A stretch of DNA of 64,000 bases. Source: Streptomyces sp. NBC_00572 (GTDB lineage: Bacteria; Actinomycetota; Actinomycetes; Streptomycetales; Streptomycetaceae). Within the stretch, counting starts at the first letter, position 1; each line of letters begins with the position of its first letter. Made by a program: the position numbers and the translations under genes. Below the pieces are notes generated by a model. It was not told the DNA's origin and searched no databases. It saw only the letters and a list, made by a program, of their open reading frames with translations. The DNA lies in the NCBI RefSeq assembly GCF_026341815.1, contig NZ_JAPENX010000001.1:3162001-3226000 (forward strand), given 5' to 3'. Positions 35,130-42,627 of the stretch are shown piece after piece.

Positions 35130-36530
35130 CTACGTCAGCCAGGCCAGCAAGGCTTGCTGCTCTTCTTCTTCGAGGGCCACGACGCTCTCGATCCGCTTGA
35201 CGATGAATGTGGAGTAGATGCCCTTGATCTGATCCATCGTAAGTGGGCCGCGTAGATTCTTGGAGAAGAGAAGGGCCTTTGCGATGTAATCCAGATGGGG
35301 CCTCGAAACGGAAAGGAGCGTGGAGTCGAGCTGACGTGCTCGACGAGTCAGGTCGTTGACCCGGGAGAGTTCCGTCAGCGGCTCGTTCCAGTCGGCTTCC
35401 TCGGATGCGCGAGCCAGCCTCTCGTAGGCGGCGGCGAGCTGCTCTTGGCTGACGAGCGGGAAGTTCTTGTCGATCCCTTTGAGGGTGCGAGCCGCCCGTG
35501 GAATGTTCGAGGGTGCGATCGAACCCGCCGCCGCTGATGCCACGAAATCGGCGGGCATGACGTAGGCCGGCGGTCGATCCGTGATCGTGACTCCGCGCGA
35601 CGATGCCCGGACGAGTGATTTGAACGAATGGAATCCGAACCAGCCCTGGCTGACCTCCTGTCCGAATTCGCGTTGGAGCTCCCAGGCCAAGCTCGCGAGA
35701 TCGATCGGGCGATTCAGGTTGTCCAGGCGTTCCCGCAGGTACCGCATGGCGGCCTCTTGCGATCCCGCCTCGCTTCTGGCTGCTGAGGGGATTTCTTCCG
35801 GGACCAGCTGCAATGCTATGGATGCGGCTTCCGTGGGCTCGTCGATGGCTGCGACGGAAAGTCGATCCAGCTCTTCTCGCAAGTCCTGCGCAATGTCGTC
35901 CACCGCGGCGAGCAGGTCGGCCATCCGCCTGCTGAGCGTGCGCACCAGTACGGGCGGCTCGCTGCCCGGCTTGTAGGTGTCCTCGTGCGTCAGTTCTCCC
36001 CAGCCGTCCTGCAGGAGGGTTCTGACCTGCAATTCGCACGTCACGAGGTGCCAATCGACGCTCAGGGGGATCGCGGTCAGCAGGTTGACGTGGACCGCGC
36101 GATAGCCGCTGGGCTTGGGGGCGTCGGAGTAGTTCTTCCAGGAGTCGGCCTCTTGGGTGAGGACGGATTCGAAGGTGCCGTCGGCGATGGGAAGGGCCTC
36201 GACCAGCCTCATCACCCGGATGACGTCCGATTGGTTGTTGCACGTGATGCGGAGCCCGACGAGATCGTCGATGATCTGTGGAATCTCGTCCAGACGGTTG
36301 ATTGAATCACGGTACTTCGACAGGTTGAGCTTTCGCCATGTCCGAGCCTTGCTCTTGACTCGCCTGCCGGTGATCCTGACGCGAGCGCCCTCCATCTCGC
36401 TGAGTTTGTCTTCCAGGTATTCGGACAACGCTCGTGCGGCAGCGTCCTTGGCGGTGTCGAGGTACTTCTTCTTGTGTGCGTCGTACCAGTCGCTGAATTC
36501 TTGATAGGAAAAAGGAAGCTCATTCGGCAA
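35130..36530 (-). CDS. RelA/SpoT-domain (p)ppGpp synthetase fused to an OST-HTH/LOTUS-like domain
   Basis: 466 residues from TTG 36530. The TTG is chosen because a perfect AGGAGG lies exactly 6 nt upstream, while ATG 36554 has no ribosome site. Residues 40-225 are a synthetase domain: RITGRRVKSKARTWRK (50-66), DDLVGLRIT (88-96), KPSGYRAVHV (139-148, G-loop), CELQVRTLLQDGWGELTHED (165-184, catalytic Glu in ExQxRT). No HD hydrolase, TGS or ACT domain is present, so it could only make alarmone. Residues about 258-325 (AAMRYLRERLDNLNRPIDLA, then FHSFKSLVRAS, VTITDRPPAYVM) resemble an OST-HTH/LOTUS RNA-binding domain. The rest is helical. It sits between the tRNA remnant and the Mrr-TerD gene. Confidence 0.8.
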   Translation of the reverse strand: MPNELPFSYQEFSDWYDAHKKKYLDTAKDAAARALSEYLEDKLSEMEGARVRITGRRVKSKARTWRKLNLSKYRDSINRLDEIPQIIDDLVGLRITCNNQSDVIRVMRLVEALPIADGTFESVLTQEADSWKNYSDAPKPSGYRAVHVNLLTAIPLSVDWHLVTCELQVRTLLQDGWGELTHEDTYKPGSEPPVLVRTLSRRMADLLAAVDDIAQDLREELDRLSVAAIDEPTEAASIALQLVPEEIPSAARSEAGSQEAAMRYLRERLDNLNRPIDLASLAWELQREFGQEVSQGWFGFHSFKSLVRASSRGVTITDRPPAYVMPADFVASAAAGSIAPSNIPRAARTLKGIDKNFPLVSQEQLAAAYERLARASEEADWNEPLTELSRVNDLTRRARQLDSTLLSVSRPHLDYIAKALLFSKNLRGPLTMDQIKGIYSTFIVKRIESVVALEEEEQQALLAWLT

Positions 36531-36536
36531 TTTACG

Positions 36537-36542
36537 CCTCCT
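36537..36542 (-). promoter_or_regulatory. Start-deciding ribosome binding site (TTG start)
   Basis: AGGAGG followed by CGTAAA and TTG 36530. It is the strongest ribosome site in the accessory segment and lies inside the frame that would start at ATG 36554. Confidence 0.7.
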
Positions 36543-36763
36543 GGGTGGGGACATGGTCGGAATGGGGCGATCGCTCAGAACGATCGCGGACGTGAGGCCA
36601 GGGGTGATGCTTCGCCTCCAGGTCGCCGTGGAGGCGCTTCGCCGCGTGGCGGCCACGGCGTGCGGCACAGACCGCACCGCCGCCCTGGCGGTCGTCGTCG
36701 CTCCCGCCGGCGGTGAGCAGTTCAGCCGCTCCTTGCTCCATCGGGGCCCCCAGCTCGGTTGTC

Positions 36764-36805
36764 GTCTGCCGTCTGCCGTCTGCCGTCTGCCGTCTGCCGT
36801 CTGCT
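36764..36805. repeat. Heptanucleotide tandem repeat (GTCTGCC)5 plus one variant
   Basis: Five exact GTCTGCC units at 36764-36798 and a sixth unit GTCTGCT (36799-36805). Position is 170 bp upstream of the Mrr-TerD start. Arrays of this kind are prone to slipped-strand length change. Confidence 0.9.
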
Positions 36806-36974
36806 GCCTCTGACCTCGCGTGAGCTCAGGTGGACAGCGTCTTACACGCGCCGTGCGGCATCAACAGGGCCTTGGTCCGGCGTTCTTGTGTTCCGGGGCT
36901 TGTCGGTCCGCGACACTTGTTCGTCACGGGGGCTTGTCGGTTGCGTGGGGTGTTGTTGGGGAGGGGTGTGGCGG

Positions 36975-39059
36975 ATGAGTCGGCGGGCCGGGGGGCCTAT
37001 CGGGGTGTGGGCCGAGCAGCAGCGGGTGGCTCAGCGGCAGCGGGAGGGGCAGCATCAGGCCGTGCTGCGGCAGCAGCGGGATGCCGAGCGGGTGCAGCGG
37101 GCTCACGAGCGGGATGTCGCCCGGATGCAGCGGGAGCAGCGGGCCGCCTATCGGCAGCAGCGGGACGCCGATGCTCTGCGGCGTACCCAGGAGTTGGACG
37201 CTCGGGTGCGGGTGCTGGAGGGTTTGTTGGCCGCCGGGTGTCGGGCCCCTGCCTTCAGCGTCGAGGCCTTGCGGCGCGGGGAGGACGTCGAGCCGTTCTC
37301 GCCCGGGCCCTTGGGTGAGCCCGTACCCATGCCGGATCAGCGGTTCTATCAGCCCGAGGCCGCCTGGACGGCTTCCGGGCGTGCCCAGGCCGAGCGGGAC
37401 GCGCGCGCCCGGTTCGAGCGGGACTGGTACACGGCTCAGGCCGCCGAGGCCCGGCGGGTCGAGCAGCTGGCCGCCTACCGGAGGGCGTACGACGAGTGGG
37501 CCGCGGGCCGGCTTGCCGAGATTCGTGCGCACAACAGTGGGGTTGCCGGAACCGAGGCCGCCCTCACCGGTGGGGATCCCGAGACCGTCGTCGAGTTCTT
37601 CTCCGCCGTGCTCTTCTCCTCCGCCGGGTGGCCCGAGGGCTTTCCCCGCGAGGTGTCCGCCGCCTACGACCGGGGCGGGCGCGGCTTCGTTCTCGACTGG
37701 GACCTGCCCGGGTACGACATCGTGCCCGAGGCCAAGGGCGCCAAATACCTGCCCAGTACCGATCAGGAGAAGGAAGTCCCTCGGCCCGTCACCCAGCGGC
37801 GGGCCCTCTACCGGGACGTGCTCGCGCAGAGCGTGCTTCTCGTCGTACGGGAGCTTTTCGCCGCCGATCGGTTCGGTGCCCTGGGGAGGGTCGCGCTCAA
37901 CGGGTACGTGGGGGGTGTCGATCCCGCCACCGGGCTGGCCTCGCGGGTGTGCGTCGCCTCCGTGGTCGTGGAGCGGGGCGTCTTCGAGCGGCTGAACCTG
38001 GAGTTCGTCGGCGCTGTGGAGTGCCTGACCGGCGCGCTTTCCGGGAAGCTGTCCGCCAAGCCCGACGAGCGGGTCGCCGTCGCGCCCCTGCTGACCCCCG
38101 AGCAGGTGGGGGTCGACGTCGTCGTGCAGGGGGACGGGGAGGAGCCCGATCTGCTCGCCATGGATCCCATCGCTTTCGAGGGGCTCGTCGCCGAGCTCTT
38201 CCGTGCGCGTGGGCTTCAGGCCGTCACCACCCGTCGGTCCAACGACGGTGGTGTGGACGTCGAGGCCCTCGACCCCGATCCCATCAGCGGCGGATCCATC
38301 CTCGTCCAGGTCAAGCGGTACCGGAACACCGTCCCTCCCTCCGCCGTACGCGACCTCTTCGGGACCGTGCAGGGCGCCGGTGCCAACAAGGGTGTTCTCG
38401 TCACCACTTCAGGGTTCGGGCCTGGCTCCTACACCTTCGCCAACGGCAAGCCGCTGACCCTCATCTCCGGGACCGAGCTCGTCGATCTGCTGCATCAGCA
38501 CGGGCTCCGGGGGCGGTTGGGGCCCGGGACGACATCCGCGCCCGCTCCCGTCGGACCCACTGCCGAGGCCGACGACGACTTCAACCTGCTCGGGATGGAC
38601 TGGGCCGGGTCCGCCTCGCTCGACGTCTGCGCGCTCGTCTGCTCCGGTCAGCGGGTTCTCGGCGACGAATGGTTCGTCTTCTTCAACAACCCCTCCACGC
38701 CCGACGGTTCCGTCGCCATGGTCGCCACCCCGCCCGGCGACCGGGCCGCCGTCCGCGTCGGCTTCGACGCGCTGCCGGCGGCCGCCGACCGGCTCGTGCT
38801 CGTCGCCGCCGTCGACCCCGAGGTGAATCCGGACGCCGATCTCGGCGGGTTCACCGACGCCGGCATCCGGCTGCGCGACGACTCCGGCACCGAGCTCGAC
38901 CGGCTCGTCGTCTCCGACGGGCGGCCCGGTGAGACCGCGCTCGTCCTCGGGTCCTTCCGGCGGCGCACCGGCGGCGACTGGGACTTCGTCCTGGGCGGGA
39001 AGGGGTACGAGGGCGGGCTGGAGGAGCTCGTCGGGGACTTCGGTATCGAAGTGGAGTGA
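36975..39059 (+). CDS. Coiled coil-Mrr nuclease-TerD fusion protein
   Basis: 694 residues from ATG 36975 (GAGGGG 8 nt upstream). Residues about 10-90 are a Gln/Arg-rich coiled coil (QRQREGQHQAVLRQQRDAER). A middle domain of unknown type follows (about 190-390). Residues 396-510 form an Mrr-like PD-(D/E)xK nuclease: MDPIAFEGLVAELFRARG, GGVDVEA with Asp428, LVQVKRY with Gln445 and Lys447, then GTVQGAGANKGVLVTTSGFG. Residues about 535-694 are a TerD domain (NLLGMDWAGSASLDV, FVFFNNPSTPDGSVAMV, GGKGYEGGLEELVGDFGI). Nuclease-TerD fusions belong to predicted tellurite-resistance-linked stress or defence systems; no other ter gene is beside it. Confidence 0.85.
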   Translation: MSRRAGGPIGVWAEQQRVAQRQREGQHQAVLRQQRDAERVQRAHERDVARMQREQRAAYRQQRDADALRRTQELDARVRVLEGLLAAGCRAPAFSVEALRRGEDVEPFSPGPLGEPVPMPDQRFYQPEAAWTASGRAQAERDARARFERDWYTAQAAEARRVEQLAAYRRAYDEWAAGRLAEIRAHNSGVAGTEAALTGGDPETVVEFFSAVLFSSAGWPEGFPREVSAAYDRGGRGFVLDWDLPGYDIVPEAKGAKYLPSTDQEKEVPRPVTQRRALYRDVLAQSVLLVVRELFAADRFGALGRVALNGYVGGVDPATGLASRVCVASVVVERGVFERLNLEFVGAVECLTGALSGKLSAKPDERVAVAPLLTPEQVGVDVVVQGDGEEPDLLAMDPIAFEGLVAELFRARGLQAVTTRRSNDGGVDVEALDPDPISGGSILVQVKRYRNTVPPSAVRDLFGTVQGAGANKGVLVTTSGFGPGSYTFANGKPLTLISGTELVDLLHQHGLRGRLGPGTTSAPAPVGPTAEADDDFNLLGMDWAGSASLDVCALVCSGQRVLGDEWFVFFNNPSTPDGSVAMVATPPGDRAAVRVGFDALPAAADRLVLVAAVDPEVNPDADLGGFTDAGIRLRDDSGTELDRLVVSDGRPGETALVLGSFRRRTGGDWDFVLGGKGYEGGLEELVGDFGIEVE

Positions 39060-39143
39060 GCCGGCAGGGGGAGGGGAGCGCCCTGTGCTCTGCTCCCCTC
39101 CCTCCCGTCAGCGGCCGTCGAAGTCCCTGCCGTGAGCGGCCGC

Positions 39144-39185
39144 CCCGGCCCTGCCGTCAGTGGCCCGTCCCGGCCCTGCCGTCAG
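39144..39185. repeat. 25-bp-period tandem repeat over the oxidoreductase stop
   Basis: CCCGGCCCTGCCGTCAG occurs at 39144-39160 and 39169-39185, with a more diverged unit just upstream. The second copy covers the stop codon (39182-39184) of the following minus-strand gene. Confidence 0.75.
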
Positions 39186-40579
39186 CGGCCGCTGAGGCGG
39201 TTCGCGAGGACCGCCACCCTGTCCGTCGTCGCCGCGTGGCCCGTCGCCTCGCGGCGGTCCGCGCCCCGGAAGGCCGCGTACATCGTCTGGACTCCCAGCC
39301 AGCGCAGCGGCTCCGGTTCCCACTTGCGGACCTTGTGGTTCACCCAGGGGAGGGCCGTGAGGTCGGTCGGGCCCGACTGGCCCGAGTCCTGCTGGATGAG
39401 GTCGCGGAGCGTGCGGGCCGCGAGGTTGGCCGTGGCGACGCCCGAGCCCACGTAGCCGCCTGCCCAGCCCAGGCCCGTCGAGCGGTCCAGGGTGACCGTG
39501 GCGCACCAGTCGCGCGGGACGCCGAGGACGCCGGACCAGGCGTGGTCCACCCGTACCCCTGCCAGCTGGGGGAAGAAGCGGACCAGGATGTCGCGGAGCG
39601 CCTCGATCGTCTGCGGCTGGGTGCGGTCCGCGTCCATGGCGGTGGCGGCCTTCGAGCCGAAGCGGTACGGGACTCCCCGGCCGCCGAGCGCGATGCGGCC
39701 GTCGGCGGTGCGCTGGGCGTACATGTAGGCGTGCGCCATGTCGCCGAGGGTCTCGCGGCCGTCCCAGCCGATCGACTCCCACTGGGCGTCGGTGAGCGGC
39801 TCGGTGGCGATCATCGAGGAGTTCATCGGCAGCCAGGTGCGGCGCTGGCCCGCGAGGGAGGCGGTGAAGCCCTCCGTGCAGCGCAGGACGTACGGGGCGC
39901 GGACGATGCCGTACGGGGTGACCGCGTGCTTCGGTCTGATCTCGGTGACCGGGGTCGACTCGTGGATCGTGACGCCGAGTGCCTCGACGGCCGCCGCGAG
40001 GCCCTTCACCAGTTTCACCGGGTGGAGGCGGGCGCCGTGCGGGGTCCAGGAGGAGCCGACGGCGCCGGTGACGCGGATGCGGTCGGCGGTCTCGCGCGCG
40101 CCGTACAGGGCCCGGTCGGTCTCGCCGAAGGCGATCTCGGCGGCGTGGAACTCCTTGAGGCGGGCGAGCTGGGCGGGGGAGAGGGCGACTTCAAGGACGC
40201 CGCCGCGGTGCTGGTCGGCCTCGATCTTCTCGGTCTCGCAGACGTCGAGGACCTCGCCGACGGTGGCGTTCATCGCCTGCTGGAGGCGGACGGCGGCCTC
40301 GTGGCCGTGGAGCTTGGCGTAGCGGTCGCGGCCGGCGATGCCGTTGTAGAGCCAGCCGCCGTTGCGGCCGGAGGCGCCGTACCCGCAGAACTTCGCTTCG
40401 AGGACGGTGATGTTGAGGAAGGGGACGGCCTTCTTGAGGTAGTAGGCGGTCCACAGGCCCGTGTAGCCGCCGCCGACGATGCAGACGTCGGCGGTGGTGT
40501 CGCCGGGGAGCGGTTCGCGGGGATCGGGGGCGCCGTCCTGCGCGTACCAGAACGAGATGCCGCCGTTGACCGTACTCAT
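39182..40579 (-). CDS. FAD-dependent oxidoreductase (DAO/amine oxidase family)
   Basis: 465 residues. Dinucleotide-binding motif DVCIVGGGYTGLWTAYYL near residue 30, then GASGRNGG (FAD/substrate loop typical of glycine and gamma-glutamylputrescine oxidases, PuuB-like), and C-terminal GWAGGYVGSGVATANLAARTL closing the FAD site. It oxidises an amine or amino acid and releases peroxide. ATG 40579 follows AAGAGGGA. It converges on the Mrr-TerD gene. The substrate is unknown. Confidence 0.85.
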   Translation of the reverse strand: MSTVNGGISFWYAQDGAPDPREPLPGDTTADVCIVGGGYTGLWTAYYLKKAVPFLNITVLEAKFCGYGASGRNGGWLYNGIAGRDRYAKLHGHEAAVRLQQAMNATVGEVLDVCETEKIEADQHRGGVLEVALSPAQLARLKEFHAAEIAFGETDRALYGARETADRIRVTGAVGSSWTPHGARLHPVKLVKGLAAAVEALGVTIHESTPVTEIRPKHAVTPYGIVRAPYVLRCTEGFTASLAGQRRTWLPMNSSMIATEPLTDAQWESIGWDGRETLGDMAHAYMYAQRTADGRIALGGRGVPYRFGSKAATAMDADRTQPQTIEALRDILVRFFPQLAGVRVDHAWSGVLGVPRDWCATVTLDRSTGLGWAGGYVGSGVATANLAARTLRDLIQQDSGQSGPTDLTALPWVNHKVRKWEPEPLRWLGVQTMYAAFRGADRREATGHAATTDRVAVLANRLSGR

Positions 40580-40716
40580 GTGTATCCCTCTTCCGGGTGC
40601 GTGGGCGGGAGGTTACCGGGGGCCCCGGCCCTGTGGATACGGCTGCTCGGTGGCCGGGCGGGGACGCCCTGTACGACGCGGCTCCTATCTCGAAGGCGCC
40701 GCGCGCCGCCGCTGTC

Positions 40717-40722
40717 TAGGGT
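40717..40722 (+). promoter_or_regulatory. -10 element of a leaderless phosphotransferase gene
   Basis: TAGGGT ends 6 nt before GTG 40729; no Shine-Dalgarno. Confidence 0.5.
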
Positions 40723-40728
40723 CGTGGG

Positions 40729-41616
40729 GTGATTCACGTACCCGAGGAACTCGCGGCGTCGCAGGCGAAGTACAACGGTGAGGCGGGGCGGGCGTTCATC
40801 GCCGCGCTGCCGGAGCGGGCCGAGGAGTTCCTCGACTGGTGGGGGCTGCGGGTCACGGGGCCCTCCATGTACGGGGTGGCCTCCCTGGTCCTGCCCGTCG
40901 AGCGGGTCGCGGACGGTACGCGGGCCGCGCTCAAGATGCAGATCGTCGACGACGAGACCGAGGGGGAGCCTGTCGGCCTGCGCACGTGGGGCGGGGACGG
41001 TGTGGTGCGGCTCCTCGACCACGATGCCGGTACGGGCACGATGCTCCTGGAGCGGCTCGACGAGGCCCGGCCGCTGACCTCCCACGCCGACACGCGGGAG
41101 GCGCTCGGCGTCGTGGCCGGACTGCTCGGCCGGCTGACGGCGGTCCCCGCGCCGGAGGGGCTGCGCCGGCTCGGCGACATCGCGGCCGGGATGCTCGCGG
41201 ACGTGCCGGACGCGGTCGCACGCGTCGGCGCGGACGACGCGGCGGTGCTGCGGGACTGCGCGGCGGCCGTACGGGAGGTGGCGGGCGAACCGGGCGACCG
41301 GCTCCTCCACTGGGACCTGCACCTGGGCAACGTCCTCGCGGCCGGGCGCGAACCGTGGCTGGCGATCGACCCCAAGCCGCTCGCCGGCGACCCGGGCTTC
41401 GACCTGCTGCCGGCCCTGATGGACCGCTTCGATCCCGACGACTTCCTGTGGCGGTTCGACCTCCTTGCCGAGGTCGTCGGCGACCGGGGGAGGGCCGTGG
41501 CGTGGACGCTGGGGCGGGTGCTGCAGAACGGGCTGTGGGACGTGGAGGACGGGGAACCGGGGCTGGACGCGGAGCAGGTGGAGGTGGCGCGGATCCTGCG
41601 GGCGGCGCGGGGGTGA
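40729..41616 (+). CDS. APH(6)/hydroxyurea-type phosphotransferase-like protein
   Basis: 295 residues from GTG 40729. The kinase-like fold is marked by the catalytic loop LLHWDLHLGNVLAAG (HxDxxxxN) and the Mg-binding IDPKPLAGDPGFDLLPAL, which is the pattern of the APH_6_hur family (streptomycin 6-phosphotransferases and related). Many Streptomyces members are housekeeping proteins of unknown substrate, so antibiotic resistance should not be assumed. It is divergent from the FAD oxidoreductase. Confidence 0.8.
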   Translation: MIHVPEELAASQAKYNGEAGRAFIAALPERAEEFLDWWGLRVTGPSMYGVASLVLPVERVADGTRAALKMQIVDDETEGEPVGLRTWGGDGVVRLLDHDAGTGTMLLERLDEARPLTSHADTREALGVVAGLLGRLTAVPAPEGLRRLGDIAAGMLADVPDAVARVGADDAAVLRDCAAAVREVAGEPGDRLLHWDLHLGNVLAAGREPWLAIDPKPLAGDPGFDLLPALMDRFDPDDFLWRFDLLAEVVGDRGRAVAWTLGRVLQNGLWDVEDGEPGLDAEQVEVARILRAARG

Positions 41617-41676
41617 GGGGGCCGGCCCGGTGAAACCTCCTGGCCAGGACCGGTCCGCCCGGGGCAGGCTGGTCCC

Positions 41677-42156
41677 ATGATCCGTACAGCCACGCCTGCC
41701 GACGTCCCCGTCATCCACTCCCTCGTCCGTGACCTCGCGGAGTACGAGAAGGCCCTAGACGAGGTCCGTACGACTCCCGAGCAGCTCCACGAGGCCCTCT
41801 TCGGCGCCCGCCCCGCCGCCTTCGCGCACGTCGCCGAGACCGAGACGGGCGAGGTCGTCGGCTTCGCGATCTGGTTCCTCAACTTCTCGACCTGGCGCGG
41901 AGTCCACGGCATCTACCTGGAGGACCTGTACGTCCGTCCGGAGGTGCGCGGCGGCGGCCACGGCAAGGCGCTGCTCACCGAGTTGGCCCGGATCTGCGTC
42001 GAGCGCGGGTACGAGCGCCTGGAGTGGTCCGTACTGAACTGGAACAAGCCGTCGATCGACTTCTACGAGTCCCTCGGCGCCCGCCCGCAGGACGAGTGGA
42101 CCGTGTACCGGCTGACGGACGGGGCGCTGGCGGAGCTGGGTGGGGCGGGGGTGTAG
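41677..42156 (+). CDS. GNAT acetyltransferase, SSAT/diamine-type
   Basis: 159 residues. FLNFSTWRGVHGIYLEDLYVRPEVRG, then GGGHGKALLTELARI (acetyl-CoA loop) and WSVLNWNKPSIDFYESLGA match the spermidine/spermine or thialysine N-acetyltransferase group. This specific hydrophobic FxFSTWxGxxGIYLEDLYV block is diagnostic. Lies 60 bp after the phosphotransferase gene and 10 bp before the next gene, so it is probably in an operon with them. Confidence 0.9.
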   Translation: MIRTATPADVPVIHSLVRDLAEYEKALDEVRTTPEQLHEALFGARPAAFAHVAETETGEVVGFAIWFLNFSTWRGVHGIYLEDLYVRPEVRGGGHGKALLTELARICVERGYERLEWSVLNWNKPSIDFYESLGARPQDEWTVYRLTDGALAELGGAGV

Positions 42157-42166
42157 GAAAGGGGTC

Positions 42167-42511
42167 ATGGATACGGTTACGGACATCGAGCAGCGGTTTC
42201 AGCGGATCACGGCCTTCATCGAGGCGCGGTTGACGCCGCTCTTCGACCCGGCGAACGGCAGCGACCACGGCTTCGGCATGGACGACACCTCCCGGGCCCT
42301 GCGCGCCGCGCGCTACACCGTGCAGGCCGCCTCCGCCGTCAACGGGCTCGTGGAGAAGCGGGAGTCGGCGCCGGAGCTTCGGCAGGTGGTGGACCAGGCG
42401 CTGGAGCACAACTGGGACGTGCTGCGCTCCGTCGCCCGGATGTGGGAGGACCACCCCGACTTCCTGAAGGAGTTCAAGGCGCACTCCTGGGATGTGGTCG
42501 GGGCCGTCTGA
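42167..42511 (+). CDS. Small helical protein of unknown function
   Basis: 114 residues, cytoplasmic, no family recognised. GGAAAGGGG precedes ATG 42167. The sequence is helical (IEQRFQRITAFIEARLTPLF, then SAPELRQVVDQALEHNWDVLRSVARMWEDHPDFLKEF). It follows the acetyltransferase by 10 bp and is likely co-transcribed. Conserved-looking but unassigned. Confidence 0.7.
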   Translation: MDTVTDIEQRFQRITAFIEARLTPLFDPANGSDHGFGMDDTSRALRAARYTVQAASAVNGLVEKRESAPELRQVVDQALEHNWDVLRSVARMWEDHPDFLKEFKAHSWDVVGAV

Positions 42512-42627
42512 GGTCCGCGTATTCCTGGGCCGTGTCCGGAGAGTCCCGCCTGGCCCGCGGGCAGACGGCGCTGCTTTCCGGACGCGACCCAGGGGGTGTT
42601 GTGCCGATCAGGTCGGCAAGACGCCCC

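Larger units (their letters stand above)
36531..36974. other. 444-bp gap between RSH-like and Mrr-TerD genes
   Basis: Divergent promoter region; no gene supported. It contains the RSH ribosome site AGGAGG (36537-36542, minus strand), two GCGATCG/ACGATCGC-type patches near 36570-36590, the heptamer array and GAGGGG (36961-36966) before the Mrr-TerD ATG. Confidence 0.5.

Noticed and set aside
36764..36805. CRISPR-like array
   Set aside because: Units are only 7 bp with no spacers and no cas genes; it is a simple tandem repeat.
33230..39059. Complete integrative element with integrase
   Set aside because: No integrase, excisionase or replication gene is visible; only att-like scars and cargo-like genes remain.
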